A DNA stretch of 64,000 nucleotides from Phycisphaera sp. (GTDB taxonomy: Bacteria > Planctomycetota > Phycisphaerae > Phycisphaerales > UBA1924), in NCBI GenBank assembly GCA_003712165.1, contig RHLH01000001.1, forward strand, positions 558,001 to 622,000, in the 5' to 3' direction. Each line of letters starts with the position of its first letter. Position 1 is the first letter of the stretch. The notes under the pieces are model-generated. The model saw only the letters and a list, made by a program, of their open reading frames with translations, made no database searches and had not been told where the DNA came from. The position numbers and the translations under genes were made by a program. Of the stretch, positions 28,223-37,820 are shown in pieces.

Positions 28223-29518
28223 TCAGAACAACAGCTGAATCTGCGAGCGGATGAAGAACTGGCCGTCCTCGCCCATCGCATCAACAAGCGTGCCGCGCGA
28301 GCCGCTGCTGAAGTTCGCCGTGATCGGCTCAAGCGCCACGTTCGCGTCGACCGTCAGTTTGATCGTGTGCCCCTTGATGTACTTGTTGAAGCCCGCGGTG
28401 ATGATGCTCAGCTCGCCGTTGCCCGCGTCATCATCAGCCCACGCGTACTGAGCGAAGATGTCCACATCATCGGTCACAAACACACCGCCCTGCACCGTGA
28501 CGCCGTAGGTGTTGACCTCGCTCATCGTCTGCGCGTCGAACTGCTGGCCGAAGAACGCCGCGAACGCGTTCCAGCCGTCGCCCTCAACGCCCGCGTCCAC
28601 CGTGTAGCGGAAGTCGTAGTAGTCGTCGTCACGCATGCCGTCGCTGTCGGCATCGATCTCGCCGCCCGCGATGCTCACGCCCGCACCCACGAGGTACGCG
28701 GTCGTCTCGCCAGGCTTGCCGATGAAGTCGTCATGACGCTTCCAGTCGCCCTCGCCGAACTTGCGCTGTACACGAGCCGTCGCGCCGTAGTCGGCATCCA
28801 TCGTGTAAGGAGTATTCCGCTCACCGGCACCATCGCCGATGAACACGAATGTCTTCCAGTCACCCGATGTGTGCTGCCAATCAACACCCTGCGAGCGCCC
28901 GAAGTTGAAGAACGCGTGCGCGACCGTGTTGTCTGACGCGAGCCTCCGCTTGCTGCTCACGAGCTGCTCACGCGTGAAACCCGGCGCGAACTGGCCCGCA
29001 CGGAAACGGTCCCCGTTGTCGGCCTTGTACCCGAACCACGCATCGTTCAGTGTCAGCGGCGCGTTCCTGTCCGACTCAGCCACGATGTAGAACAGGATTT
29101 TCCCGTCCTGCAGCGAGCCGCTCAGGCCCGGCCGAATCCGGCGGAACTCAAACCCGAAGTCATCCTGGTCAACACCGCTGCCGTTCCGGTGGTTGTACAC
29201 ATGCCGGAACTGCATCTGCCCGATGGCCTTGACCTTCGCGCTGCCATCTGCGCTGACAAGCTCAAGCGCCGTCCCGCTCGCAGCGCCAGATGACGCCGCC
29301 GAAGCCAGGAGGCTCGTGCGCGCCGAAGCGTCGGAGAGCAACTCGGACGGATCCAAACCATCATCCGCATAAGACGCACCGCCAACACCGATCGCTGCGA
29401 CGCCCGCTAGGACAGTTCTGAAATAAGAATCTGCTCGAACACAGCCGACGCCGCGCTCGGCATCCTGTCCCGCCTGCGCACGATAACCAACTCTCGGAAT
29501 AGTCTCTCGTCTCTGCAT
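28223..29518 (-). CDS. Phosphate-selective-type porin (OprO/OprP-like)
   Basis: A predicted outer-membrane barrel of up to 431 residues. The middle resembles OprO/P porins: FEFRRIRPGLSGSLQDGKILFYIVAE, LNDAWFGY, FRAGQFAPGFTREQL and a terminal aromatic (FFIRSQIQLLF). The signal peptide core is RTVLAGVAAIGVGGASYADD, about residues 35-54 if ATG 29518 is used. That start overlaps the lysR end by 112 bases in another frame, and no ATG, GTG or TTG lies in frame between it and the signal core. Either translation starts inside lysR or a rare start codon is used. The transported solute is unknown. Confidence 0.75.
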   Translation of the reverse strand: MQRRETIPRVGYRAQAGQDAERGVGCVRADSYFRTVLAGVAAIGVGGASYADDGLDPSELLSDASARTSLLASAASSGAASGTALELVSADGSAKVKAIGQMQFRHVYNHRNGSGVDQDDFGFEFRRIRPGLSGSLQDGKILFYIVAESDRNAPLTLNDAWFGYKADNGDRFRAGQFAPGFTREQLVSSKRRLASDNTVAHAFFNFGRSQGVDWQHTSGDWKTFVFIGDGAGERNTPYTMDADYGATARVQRKFGEGDWKRHDDFIGKPGETTAYLVGAGVSIAGGEIDADSDGMRDDDYYDFRYTVDAGVEGDGWNAFAAFFGQQFDAQTMSEVNTYGVTVQGGVFVTDDVDIFAQYAWADDDAGNGELSIITAGFNKYIKGHTIKLTVDANVALEPITANFSSGSRGTLVDAMGEDGQFFIRSQIQLLF

Positions 29519-30282
29519 CGGAGCCCCCGTTTGTCCCCAAGCGCGAACCGGCTGATAAACCCGGGCCCGATCCCCGCTTCGATCATGCGTTCGATCGTCT
29601 CTGTTGATCGAACTTCCATTACCACGTTCAGCGTTACCCCCGCTGAAAGAGACGCGGTGTCGATGATGTTCCGCACCGCAGAGCCGTCTTCAAACAGGAC
29701 CATGGGATCTTCACGAATGCTTGACCATGAGTACGTCGAGCGTTCGTACAAGGGATGCCCTTTGGGAACGACAAGTAACAGCTCATCGCGAACCGTTGCC
29801 ACCGACATCAGCTCGCCCGCGCCAAGCCCAGCGATCGGCGCCGTCACGATCCCGAGGTCGAGCTCACCCGAAACCACCGCGTCCGCGACCGCACGCGAGC
29901 CGGCCTCCCTCACGTAGAACTTCAGCGCCGGGTGCGACTTGCGAACCTCCGACACCACCCGGGGCAAGAGGTGGGCCACCGCAGTCGCCCCGCCGCCGAT
30001 CCGGATCGAACCGGACTCCAAGCCGGTCAATTCCCGTACAGATTCGGTTGCCTTCTCGGCGTGCCGGATCGAGGCCTGGGCGTGCTCCAAAAAAGCGACC
30101 CCCGCAGCGGTCGGCACGACGCCCCGGCCTGTGCGATCCAGAAGCGGCGCCCCAACCTCCGCTTCCAGCTTCTTCAGCATCGCGCTCAGCGCAGGCTGGG
30201 TCACCCCCAGGCGCTCAGCCGCTCGCGTGATGTGCCCAACCTCCGCGATCACCACAAACTGCCTCAGCGTTGTCAGCTCCAT
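29407..30282 (-). CDS. LysR-family transcriptional regulator
   Basis: A 291-residue regulator of normal length. The N-terminal winged helix reads MELTTLRQFVVIAEVGHITRAAERLGVTQPALS (in parts) with AMLKKLEAEVGAPLLDRTGRGVVPT. A two-lobe effector domain follows from about residue 90, with GSIRIGGGATAVAHLLP at its start. TAAGCT lies exactly six bases before the ATG without a Shine-Dalgarno site. The porin gene follows and overlaps on the same strand, so the regulator may control the porin, though LysR targets are more often divergent. The inducer is unknown. Confidence 0.9.
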   Translation of the reverse strand: MELTTLRQFVVIAEVGHITRAAERLGVTQPALSAMLKKLEAEVGAPLLDRTGRGVVPTAAGVAFLEHAQASIRHAEKATESVRELTGLESGSIRIGGGATAVAHLLPRVVSEVRKSHPALKFYVREAGSRAVADAVVSGELDLGIVTAPIAGLGAGELMSVATVRDELLLVVPKGHPLYERSTYSWSSIREDPMVLFEDGSAVRNIIDTASLSAGVTLNVVMEVRSTETIERMIEAGIGPGFISRFALGDKRGLRCRDERLFRELVIVRRRDRMPSAASAVFEQILISELS

Positions 30283-30617
30283 AGATAGAGCTTATCCAAA
30301 ATCACATTTGAATAGAACCTGTTCATGGGATAGCCAGGCCCGATTCCAGTGAGCGTGACGCACACGACGGTGCGTCTCCCGCAAGTGGTGGGGTGGTAAG
30401 GCTTAAGCCGGGGGTGACGATTGTAACTTTCCGAACGTTTTTACCGCTTTGACTGGTCATGCCTGATTTCTGTTGTAGCTTCACCCCTGAGAGGTAGGAG
30501 AAGCAGGTCGGCAGGGTGATCGTGTGGAAAGCGGTCTCCCCCTTCCGTTAAGGACGCAGAACTCACAACGGACGTTGTTTGTTGTCCGTGCGATGACTGC
30601 GTCAGGAGAGATTCGCT
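30283..30617. other. Gene-free stretch between lysR and a PEP-CTERM gene
   Basis: No supported gene. It should hold the lysR promoter at its left edge. A hairpin GACGCAC-N6-GTGCGTC lies near 30357-30376, and ACGGAC/GTCCGT can pair near 30567-30588. I could not match a known riboswitch. Confidence 0.4.
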
Positions 30618-31361
30618 ATGCCACGCTTGATGGCTACACCACCGAAGGTGGCTGTTGCCGGCGTTGCAGGGACAATCGTGTCTGTCTTCGGTTCCGCAGC
30701 CGCGGCAGACCCCCTGGAGCCCGTCATCACGCCGAACGACGACGTGTCGTTCCTGATGTACATGGCCAAGGACTCCGGCGAGGAACAAATCCTCAACGGC
30801 ACAGGTCCTGGCCTCGTCAGAACTGATTCTCTTGATATGCCCGAGAGTGTTGGAGAAAGCTTCAACTCGCCGGGCGCAGACATTCTGGTTGGTTGGGACG
30901 AAATCTTCGACTCAAGGCCCGGCGACGCCGGCACCTTCAGCAGGATCCGTCTCAACGCGAGAACCTCAAACGGTTCTCCATTCCTGAGCCCGGACGCCAT
31001 CAACGATGGTTTCAGGCTCATGAGATGGGAAATCGGGGATCACAGCGACCCCGCTTTCCAACCGCTCGCGGACGCCTTCGGCTTCCGGAACGGGGTCGAA
31101 GACATCGTCTTCGTGAACGCACGTGTCGTCTTCTTCGATGACGACGTCCAGCTCAACTCGCTGGAATACGGCTTCACGATCGGCATCGGAAGCACCTGGG
31201 ACGGCACCGACAGCGTCTCAGACAACTTGTTCACCGTCGGGTCCGATGTGAACCGCATCGAGATCACCTACGACTACGACCCGACATTCATCCCCGCACC
31301 GGCTTCAGCCGCGCTGCTCACAGGGATGGGGCTCATCGGAGCCCGCAGGCGCCGCCGCTAA
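30618..31361 (+). CDS. Secreted PEP-CTERM-type protein
   Basis: A 247-residue exported protein. The signal peptide ends near SAAAA-D (residue 30). The body is a beta-rich domain of unknown type rich in Asp and Asn (DVSFLMYMAKD, DDDVQLNSLEYGF). The tail has IPAPASAALLTGMGLIG followed by ARRRRR, the Pro motif, hydrophobic helix and arginines of PEP-CTERM anchors. AGGAG at 30602-30606 fixes ATG 30618. A stem-loop follows the stop. Function unknown; surface anchoring is inferred from the tail. Confidence 0.75.
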   Translation: MPRLMATPPKVAVAGVAGTIVSVFGSAAAADPLEPVITPNDDVSFLMYMAKDSGEEQILNGTGPGLVRTDSLDMPESVGESFNSPGADILVGWDEIFDSRPGDAGTFSRIRLNARTSNGSPFLSPDAINDGFRLMRWEIGDHSDPAFQPLADAFGFRNGVEDIVFVNARVVFFDDDVQLNSLEYGFTIGIGSTWDGTDSVSDNLFTVGSDVNRIEITYDYDPTFIPAPASAALLTGMGLIGARRRRR

Positions 31362-31390
31362 AGGCGCCGCCGACAACCTCTGCCCACTAA

Positions 31391-31440
31391 CCGCCAGCGC
31401 GCTCCGGCTTCGACCGGACGCGCTGGCGGCTTGCATTTTC
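31391..31440 (+). terminator. Terminator after the PEP-CTERM gene
   Basis: A long stem, CCGCCAGCGCG-N-TCCGG against CCGGA-CGCGCTGGCGG, is followed by a T-rich stretch (TTGCATTTTCT). Confidence 0.7.
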
Positions 31441-31461
31441 TACCCACGCTATCATCCGCCA

Positions 31462-32493
31462 ATGCGATCAACGCCAGCAACCCGGTCACTCCTGTGCGCC
31501 ATCGCAGCCACACTCACCGGCATCGCACAAGCCCAGGCCGAACGAGCAACCCTCGACCCGACCCAAGGCTGGCAGACCACCGAAACCCAGCCCACGGACC
31601 CCGCCCGAGCCGCGCTCGATGAAGCGAGACAGCTCATCGCAGACAACCAGCCACGCAAGGCATGGGACCTCCTCGACGACTGGCTCGACAACGACGCCTT
31701 CTCCGCCAGCGTGCACCGCCCCGAAGCACTCCGCCTCCGGGGCGACGCCAAGTTCGCCTCAGGCCGCGACTTCAAAGCCCTCTACGACTACGAAGAACTC
31801 CTCCGCACCTACCCCGAGTCCTCCGAGTACGTCAAAGCCGTCGAACGCGAGGTCGAGATCGGCAAGCTCTACCTCGCAGGCCTCCGAAAGCGCTTCCTCT
31901 GGTTCAGGTACGAGTCGCTCACAACCATCGGCGAAGAACTCCTCATACGCGCCCAGGAACGCATGCCGGGCTCCCTGCTCGCCGAATCCGCAGCGATCCA
32001 CCTCGCCGACTACTACTTCGACAAGCGCCAGCTTGAGCTCGCCTCGGACATGTACGACATCTTCCTCAAGACCTACCCCAACTCCCCGCACCGGATGCAC
32101 GCCATGCAGCGGCGCGTCTACTCCAACATCGCTCGCTTCAAAGGCCCAAAGTACGACGGCTCAATCCTCCTCGAATCCAGACTCCTCATCGAGCAGTTCG
32201 CCCGCAGCTACCCAGCCGAGGCCGAACGAGCCGGGCTCACCAACGCACTCGTCGTCCGACTCGAAGAGTCAGCCGCGGCCCAGCAGCTCGAATCAGCAAA
32301 GTGGTACATGCGTGTCGGCGACGGACCCGCAGCCCGGTTCGTCCTCACCCGACTCATCCGCGATCACACGGGCACCGTCGCCGCGACCGAGGGCCTCCAG
32401 ATCATGCAGGACCAGGGCTGGCTCGAGGACCAAACCCGCACCATCGAGCCCGAACCCGTCGGACCGATGCCCGAGGCGGAGGTTGCCCCATGA
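31462..32493 (+). CDS. BamD-like TPR outer-membrane assembly protein
   Basis: A 343-residue exported protein. The signal peptide ends at AQA-Q (about residue 25). Several helix-pair repeats follow (ALRLRGDAKFASGRDFKALYDYEELLRTYP; LADYYFDKRQLELASDMYDIFLKTYPNSP), the spacing and YP/PNSP turns of BamD/YbgF-type tetratricopeptide domains. There is no lipobox cysteine after the signal, unlike true BamD. TATCAT lies six bases before the ATG, without a Shine-Dalgarno site. It overlaps the LptE-like gene by four bases, suggesting joint expression for envelope assembly. Confidence 0.75.
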   Translation: MRSTPATRSLLCAIAATLTGIAQAQAERATLDPTQGWQTTETQPTDPARAALDEARQLIADNQPRKAWDLLDDWLDNDAFSASVHRPEALRLRGDAKFASGRDFKALYDYEELLRTYPESSEYVKAVEREVEIGKLYLAGLRKRFLWFRYESLTTIGEELLIRAQERMPGSLLAESAAIHLADYYFDKRQLELASDMYDIFLKTYPNSPHRMHAMQRRVYSNIARFKGPKYDGSILLESRLLIEQFARSYPAEAERAGLTNALVVRLEESAAAQQLESAKWYMRVGDGPAARFVLTRLIRDHTGTVAATEGLQIMQDQGWLEDQTRTIEPEPVGPMPEAEVAP

Positions 32494-33011
32494 CCCGCCT
32501 CATCGCAATCATCACAGCAATCGCTCTCGCACACCTCATGATCGGGTGCAGCACTGACCCCTCCAAGGGCTACACCTTCTCCGGCGTCCACGACAGCTCG
32601 ATCGAAACCGTCGCCGTCCCGATCTTCCAGAACGACACCTTCCACACGGGCGTTGAGGTCCAGCTCACCGAAGACCTCATCAAACAGGTCCAGCGCCAGA
32701 CCCCCTGGCGCGTCACCTCGGCGGACAAGGCCGACGCCGTCCTCACGGGCTCGATCACCCGGATCGATCTCCGCTCGCTCTCAACCCGCACGAGCGTCGG
32801 GTTCGTTCAGGAAATGGGCGTTCAGATGACCGTCGAGTTCGAGTTCATCGACAACCGCACAGGCGACACACTCACCAAGCGGACCGGCTACAGCGCCATG
32901 GGCTCCTTCGTCCCAGCCAACCCCACCGGCGAACGGATTGACGTCGGCTACGCCGGCGTCGCCCAGACCATGGCCCGGGACATCGTGGGCGACCTCCAGT
33001 CAACCTGGTAA
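32490..33011 (+). CDS. lptE: LptE-like LPS-assembly lipoprotein
   Basis: A 173-residue lipoprotein. The signal ends in the lipobox LMIGC (Cys20). The mature protein has the LptE-type start GYTFSGVHDSSIETVAVPIFQN, then TEDLIKQVQRQTPWRV, DAVLTGSITRI and YAGVAQTMARDIVGDL, matching the short alpha-beta fold that plugs the LptD barrel at the outer membrane. The ATG overlaps the stop of the BamD-like gene (ATGA). LpxA at 48.5 kb supports the presence of lipid A in this organism. The name is by motif and neighbourhood, not by search. Confidence 0.72.
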   Translation: MTRLIAIITAIALAHLMIGCSTDPSKGYTFSGVHDSSIETVAVPIFQNDTFHTGVEVQLTEDLIKQVQRQTPWRVTSADKADAVLTGSITRIDLRSLSTRTSVGFVQEMGVQMTVEFEFIDNRTGDTLTKRTGYSAMGSFVPANPTGERIDVGYAGVAQTMARDIVGDLQSTW

Positions 33012-33200
33012 TCCCGCTTCCAACCCGCCCTACGCACGCCACGGACAGTGCGCATACGGTTATGAGACGGACTTGACCACAAATCGAACACCGAGCACCC
33101 TGTACTCGAATGGATGGGTGGCAATGCCGATACCAGACAGAGCGGCGAATCCCGAAACACGTTCGGGCGAAACCAGCACCAGAAGGCAACACACAAACGC

Positions 33201-35231
33201 ATGACGAATCAGAACCCAAACCAGAACGGTCCCCAAGGCCCAAACAAGGACCCCAAGGGACAGGGCAACAAGCCCGGCCAGCCGCCCTCAGGCGGCAGAG
33301 GAATGTTCGGACTCTTCGCATTCCTCGCCGTCATCGTCCTGCTCTTCATGCTCTTCAGCACCGCCCAGCAGGGCAAACCCATGGACTGGGCCGAGTTCGA
33401 GAGCCACTACAAGAACGGCAAAATCGACGAAGACTCCGTCACCATCAGCGAATCCACAATCACCGCCCAACTCAAACCAGGCGCACTCAAAGAAGCCAAC
33501 AGCGATCAGCCGACCACAATCCAGGTCAAACTCCTGCCCGCCAAGGAAGGCTTCAACATCAAGAAGCTTGACGAACTCACGGGCGGCAACTTCACACAGA
33601 AGCCAACACCAGGCTGGATCAATGGCATCCTCTTCTTCCTCCCATTCATCATCATCCTCCTCATCTTCTGGTTCTTCCTCTCAAGAGGCCTCCGCTCAGC
33701 AGCGGGCGGCGGGGGCATGCTCGGAAACTTCGGCAAGTCCAAACACCGCGTCCTCTCCAAGGAGATGACGGGCGTCACCTTCAAAGACGTCGCCGGCATC
33801 GAAGAAGCCAAGGACGAGGTCGGGGAAATCATCGAGTTCCTCAAGAACCCCAAACGCTTCACAAAGATCGGCGGACGAATCCCAAGAGGCGTCCTGCTCG
33901 TGGGCGAGCCCGGCTGCGGCAAGACACTCCTCGCCAAAGCAATCGCCGGCGAAGCCGACGTGCCCTTCTTCAGCATCTCCGGTTCCGACTTCGTTGAGAT
34001 GTTCGTCGGCGTCGGCGCCAGCCGCGTCCGTGACCTCTTCAAGCAAGCCAAAGACACCGCCCCCTGCATCATCTTCCTCGACGAGATCGACGCCGTCGGA
34101 CGCCGCAGAGGCGGAGGATTCACAACCGGCGGTCACGACGAACGCGAGCAGACACTCAACGCCATCCTCGTCGAGATGGACGGCTTCGCCTCAGGCGACG
34201 GCGTCATCGTCATCGCCGCAACCAACCGCGCCGACGTCCTCGACCCCGCACTCATCCGCCCGGGCCGGTTCGACCGCCAGATCGTCGTCCCGCTCCCCGA
34301 CGTCCTGGGCCGACTCGAGATACTCAAAGTCCACGCCAAGAAGGTCAAACTCGGCCCAAACGTCGACCTCGAGCGACTCGCTCGTGTCACACCAATGTTC
34401 TCAGGCGCCGACCTCGCAGCCATCATCAACGAAGCCGCGATCAGCGCCACACTCGCGTCAAAGGACTTCGTCGAACAGGAAGACCTCGAAGAAGCCCGCG
34501 ATAAAATCCGCTTCGGCCGCGCCAAGAAGAGCCGCGTCCGCGAGGTCGAAGAGAACAAACTCACCGCCTACCACGAAGCCGGCCACGCGATCCTGCAGGC
34601 AATGCTCAAAGACGCCGACCCGCTCCACAAGGTCACCATCATCCCCCGCGGCCAGTTCGGCGGCGCAACGTTCAGCCTCCCCGAGAAAGACCGAATGGGC
34701 TACTCGCTCAAGTGGATCAGCGCAACGCTCCGCGTCGTCTGCGGCGGACGCATCGCCGAAGAGATTGCCATGGACGATGTCTCCACCGGTGCCGCGCAAG
34801 ACATCCAACAAGTCACAGGCATGGCCCGCGCCATGGTTATCGAATGGGGCATGAGCGAAAAGCTCGGCTTCGTCCGCTACGCCGGCAGCGACACCAAAGA
34901 GGCATACCTCCCCGACAAGGACTACTCCGACGAAACCGCAAACCTGATCGACGAAGAAATCCGCCGCATCGTCGACGAGGCATACTCCGACGCCGAACGC
35001 ATCCTCCGCGACAACTGGGACAAGGTCGAAGCCCTCGCAAACGCACTCCTTAAGCACGAGACGCTCTCGGGCGACGAGGTCCACGCCATCATCCGGGGCG
35101 AAGACCTCAACAAGCCCTCCGTCGCCGACCTCCTACGCAGCGAAGCAGACAAAACCAAAAACGAGCCGCCCGCACCCGCAGAAGACGGCGAAACCGACCT
35201 GCCACCGGGCACCGCTCCCACACCCGCCTGA
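33201..35231 (+). CDS. ftsH: ATP-dependent zinc metalloprotease FtsH
   Basis: Membrane AAA protease that degrades misassembled membrane proteins and regulators. The 676-residue product has a Pro/Asn/Gly-rich N-terminus, a first helix at about residues 35-53, a periplasmic segment and a second helix at about 137-158 ([20 protein letters not shown]). The AAA module has Walker A GEPGCGKT, a variant of GPPGTGKT, Walker [14 protein letters not shown], and the second region [20 protein letters not shown]. The protease domain has the zinc motif HEAGH. ATG 33201 is preferred over 33114, whose extra 29 residues are polar and unlike FtsH. Confidence 0.95.
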   Translation: MTNQNPNQNGPQGPNKDPKGQGNKPGQPPSGGRGMFGLFAFLAVIVLLFMLFSTAQQGKPMDWAEFESHYKNGKIDEDSVTISESTITAQLKPGALKEANSDQPTTIQVKLLPAKEGFNIKKLDELTGGNFTQKPTPGWINGILFFLPFIIILLIFWFFLSRGLRSAAGGGGMLGNFGKSKHRVLSKEMTGVTFKDVAGIEEAKDEVGEIIEFLKNPKRFTKIGGRIPRGVLLVGEPGCGKTLLAKAIAGEADVPFFSISGSDFVEMFVGVGASRVRDLFKQAKDTAPCIIFLDEIDAVGRRRGGGFTTGGHDEREQTLNAILVEMDGFASGDGVIVIAATNRADVLDPALIRPGRFDRQIVVPLPDVLGRLEILKVHAKKVKLGPNVDLERLARVTPMFSGADLAAIINEAAISATLASKDFVEQEDLEEARDKIRFGRAKKSRVREVEENKLTAYHEAGHAILQAMLKDADPLHKVTIIPRGQFGGATFSLPEKDRMGYSLKWISATLRVVCGGRIAEEIAMDDVSTGAAQDIQQVTGMARAMVIEWGMSEKLGFVRYAGSDTKEAYLPDKDYSDETANLIDEEIRRIVDEAYSDAERILRDNWDKVEALANALLKHETLSGDEVHAIIRGEDLNKPSVADLLRSEADKTKNEPPAPAEDGETDLPPGTAPTPA

Positions 35232-35250
35232 CATTTCTACCCGAGTCAAT

Positions 35251-35285
35251 GGGTGCCACGGCTTGCTCGTCTTCGACAAGCCGTG
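35251..35285. repeat. Dispersed palindromic element, copy A
   Basis: GGGTGCCACGGCTTG, an 11-base loop, then CAAGCCGTG. The same 15-base arm and the same partner arm occur at 60835-60863 in the opposite orientation with a five-base loop. It sits between ftsH and the cupin gene. Confidence 0.7.
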
Positions 35286-35305
35286 CCGTCTTGTACACTG
35301 GGCGC

Positions 35306-35662
35306 ATGAAAGCCACCACCTACGACTTCACCGATCTGCCCACCGACAGCCCGATGCCGCTCATCGACCGCCAGCGCATCATCGCCGACAAGATGATGAT
35401 CTCGCGCGTGCTGCTCCACAAAGGCTTCAAAGTCGACCGCCACAGCCACGACAACGAACAGATCGCCGTCGTCCTCTCGGGCAAGGTCCGTTTCCTGCTC
35501 GGCGCCGCAGGCTCCGACGACGAATACACAGAGACACTCACCGCGGGCCAGACCATCGTTTTCCCATCGAACGTCCCGCACGGCGCCGAAGCGATCGAAG
35601 ACACACTCATCCTCGACATCTTCAGCCCGCCGTCGGAAACAACAGGCATCGATCAGAAGTAA
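35306..35662 (+). CDS. Cupin-domain protein
   Basis: A 118-residue single-domain cupin. The metal site is seen as HSHDNEQ with a later HGAE (PSNVPHGAEAI), and the core strand IAVVLSGKVRFLL lies between, with GQTIVFPSNVPHG as the second cupin motif. The C-terminus is short. Such proteins can be isomerases, dioxygenases or sensors; the substrate cannot be told. TACACT lies six bases before ATG 35306, which excludes the longer frame from 35249 that would run through the palindromic element. Confidence 0.82.
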   Translation: MKATTYDFTDLPTDSPMPLIDRQRIIADKMMISRVLLHKGFKVDRHSHDNEQIAVVLSGKVRFLLGAAGSDDEYTETLTAGQTIVFPSNVPHGAEAIEDTLILDIFSPPSETTGIDQK

Positions 35663-35677
35663 CAAGCGCAGTTTCAC

Positions 35678-37033
35678 TCAAAGAAGACGATCGTCGCTGG
35701 CACTCTCAATGAGCTTGGGCTGCGCATCAAGCTGCTTCACCTCAGACAACTGCTTCGCGCTCCCCGCCCCGGCGTCCTCAAACTTCTTGAGCGTCGGCAC
35801 AAGCCTCGTATCGATCGAGCCAACAAGCTTGTTGTACCGCTCCACACTCTGACGGAGCGATTTCCCAAGATCACCCGCATGATCGAACGCGACCGACGCT
35901 CGCTCGTGCAGTTCCTTGCCGAGCTCCCAGAGCCCCCGCGCTTCCTCCGCCAGCCTGCTCTCACGCCAGCCGACCGCCACCGCGCGCAGCAGCCCGATCA
36001 GTGTCGAAGGGCTCGCAAGGATCACGCCGTTCTGAGCCGCAAGATCGATCAGCTCGGGCTTGCGCGAGAGCGCCGCATCGATAAAGTGATCGCCCGGCAC
36101 AAACATCACCACGAACTCGGGCGACCCGTCGAACTGCGACCAGTACTTCTTGTCCGAGAGCTTCTTCGCCTGCTCCTGCACGTGCCTGGCGAACCGTTCG
36201 AGGTGCTCATCGCGCTCCTCGTCGCTCTCAGCGTTCACCGCCTCGATGTACGCGTAGGTGTTCGTCTTCGCGTCCACCGCGATCACCCGATCATTCGGCA
36301 GCCTCACCACCATGTCAGGCCTGAGCAGGTTGTTCTCGCTGTCGCGCACGCTCGTCTGCTCGGTGAAGTCGCAGTAGCTCGTCATGCCCGCAAGCTCAGC
36401 CACCCGCCGCAGCTGGATCTCGCCGTACTGCCCACGCACCTCCGGCCGGCTCAGCGCCCGCGTCAGCTTGTTCGTCTCATCGCGCAGCCCTCGCCCCGCC
36501 TGCGTCACAAGCTCCATCCGCTCGTGCAGCGCCGCAAAGCTCTCCGCACGCGCCTTCTCGATCGTCTCCAGCTTCTCACGCGTCGCGCTCAGCACCTCGC
36601 CGATCGGCTTGACCAGATCGCTCTGCTCCTTCTTCGCCGCCTCGAACACGGGCTTCGCCTGCGCTAGAAACTCAGCGCGCCCTTCCTTGAGCGCCTGCGC
36701 GCTCAGCGCACCGAACGCCTCCTTGAGCCTCTCCTCGTTCTTCCCGAGTTCCTGGCTGATCTTCGCCGCGTTGTCGAGCCGCTCGTGGAGCCGAGCGATC
36801 TCCTGTGCCTGCTCCGCAACGCGCGATGAACTCTCGTCCGATCTCGCGAGGGCCTCCTCAAGCCGCTCGCTCAACTCCGCCTGGGCCCGCTCCTGCTCAC
36901 TCCTCTGCTCGGCCAGCGACTGCCTCGCCCCAGCCAACTCGCCCCCGACCCGGCCGAGCCTCAGCCCGAGCCAGACCGCCAGCGCTCCGAGCACAACAAC
37001 CCCAATCCCAAGCACGATCAGCGCGATTTCCAT
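35678..37033 (-). CDS. rmuC: DNA recombination protein RmuC
   Basis: A 451-residue RmuC-family protein, thought to act as a nuclease-like factor limiting DNA rearrangements. Residues 1-25 are a membrane anchor, followed by about 120 residues of coiled coil (SLAEQRSEQERAQAELSERLEEALARSDES in parts). The restriction-endonuclease-like core has RPDMVVRLPNDRVIAVDAKTNTYAYIEA, with the conserved Asp-x-Lys, preceded by RGQYGEIQLRRVAELAGM. The C-terminus is helical. TAGACT lies six bases before the ATG, so the message may be leaderless. Confidence 0.93.
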   Translation of the reverse strand: MEIALIVLGIGVVVLGALAVWLGLRLGRVGGELAGARQSLAEQRSEQERAQAELSERLEEALARSDESSSRVAEQAQEIARLHERLDNAAKISQELGKNEERLKEAFGALSAQALKEGRAEFLAQAKPVFEAAKKEQSDLVKPIGEVLSATREKLETIEKARAESFAALHERMELVTQAGRGLRDETNKLTRALSRPEVRGQYGEIQLRRVAELAGMTSYCDFTEQTSVRDSENNLLRPDMVVRLPNDRVIAVDAKTNTYAYIEAVNAESDEERDEHLERFARHVQEQAKKLSDKKYWSQFDGSPEFVVMFVPGDHFIDAALSRKPELIDLAAQNGVILASPSTLIGLLRAVAVGWRESRLAEEARGLWELGKELHERASVAFDHAGDLGKSLRQSVERYNKLVGSIDTRLVPTLKKFEDAGAGSAKQLSEVKQLDAQPKLIESASDDRLL

Positions 37034-37233
37034 GCCCCCAGTCTATACCCTGCCTGATCCCGAACGTGTCGCTTGCACACGCCCACACCAGCTCTCACCC
37101 ACGCCCCTCTGCCAGTTTGACACCCGCCCCGATCCGCCGAGATTCCACCGGCAGCCTCTGACGCCCTCCAGGCCCCGTTTCGGACCCCAATCACCACCAG
37201 CGAAACAGGCACGCCTCTTGCCTTCTGTCTCCT

Positions 37234-37758
37234 ATGCAGATGGGGCGCGATATCTCGGAGGAGGGCTACGCCAGCGGATCGACCCCCGATCCCGCCCGTC
37301 AGCCCGCGCCGGGACGCTTCAACCTCCTCGTCTCCGATGCCTCCTACCGGGTCGACTCCTGGGCCAGCCGCCTGCCAACGCTCCTCTCGCCCATGGGCAT
37401 CCAGGCCCATCACGCGGGCTCCGGTCAGCAGGCCTCGGACCTCATCCAGTCCATGACCATCCACGTCGCCCTCGTGGACCTTGGCCTCCCCCTCGAGTGC
37501 TGCGAGCCCAGCAAGGCCAAAGAAGGCGGCTACCGCCTCCTCGACATCCTCGCCCGCCTCGCGCACCGACCGCCGACCGTCGCCATCACCAGCGCCCGCA
37601 CCCAGCGCGACGAGATCCGCCAGGTGAGCGCCGCCCTCAAGCACGGCGCGTTCGCCGTCATCAACCGACCCCGAACCACGGGCGACGTCGAAACCCTCCT
37701 CGAAGTACTCAGAAGATGTGTCACCAGGCATTACAAAGGCCGCTGGCCCGCCCGCTGA
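37234..37758 (+). CDS. Degenerate response-regulator receiver protein
   Basis: A 174-residue single-domain receiver-like protein. The receiver fold covers about residues 29-165: the phosphoacceptor position is Asp82 in HVALVDLGLPL, and the switch residue position holds Ser120 (VAITSAR). Only one of the usual acidic-pair residues is seen (Asp35), and the conserved Lys before Pro is Arg145 (INRP). Phosphorylation is therefore doubtful. An insert (ECCEPSKAKEGG) follows Asp82. The start is uncertain (ATG 37234 or 37240); no clear ribosome-binding site. It ends 62 bases before groES and could be read with it. Confidence 0.68.
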   Translation: MQMGRDISEEGYASGSTPDPARQPAPGRFNLLVSDASYRVDSWASRLPTLLSPMGIQAHHAGSGQQASDLIQSMTIHVALVDLGLPLECCEPSKAKEGGYRLLDILARLAHRPPTVAITSARTQRDEIRQVSAALKHGAFAVINRPRTTGDVETLLEVLRRCVTRHYKGRWPAR

Positions 37759-37820
37759 CACCTGTCCAGTTCAATCACGTTTCACCACTCTCAAAGAGAG
37801 ACAGACCGGAGATCACTCAA

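Noticed and set aside
30283-30617. A riboswitch in the long leader of the PEP-CTERM gene
   Set aside because: Several small hairpins are possible, but no conserved core of the common classes could be recognised by eye.
37700-37820. CIRCE heat-shock operator before groES
   Set aside because: No TTAGCACTC-N9-GAGTGCTAA or near match was found. The ACTCTCAAAGAGAGA stretch is too short and of the wrong sequence.
36384-37820. A long upstream extension of the groES frame
   Set aside because: The frame runs antisense to rmuC and across the receiver gene. GroES has standard length from ATG 37821 with a good ribosome-binding site.
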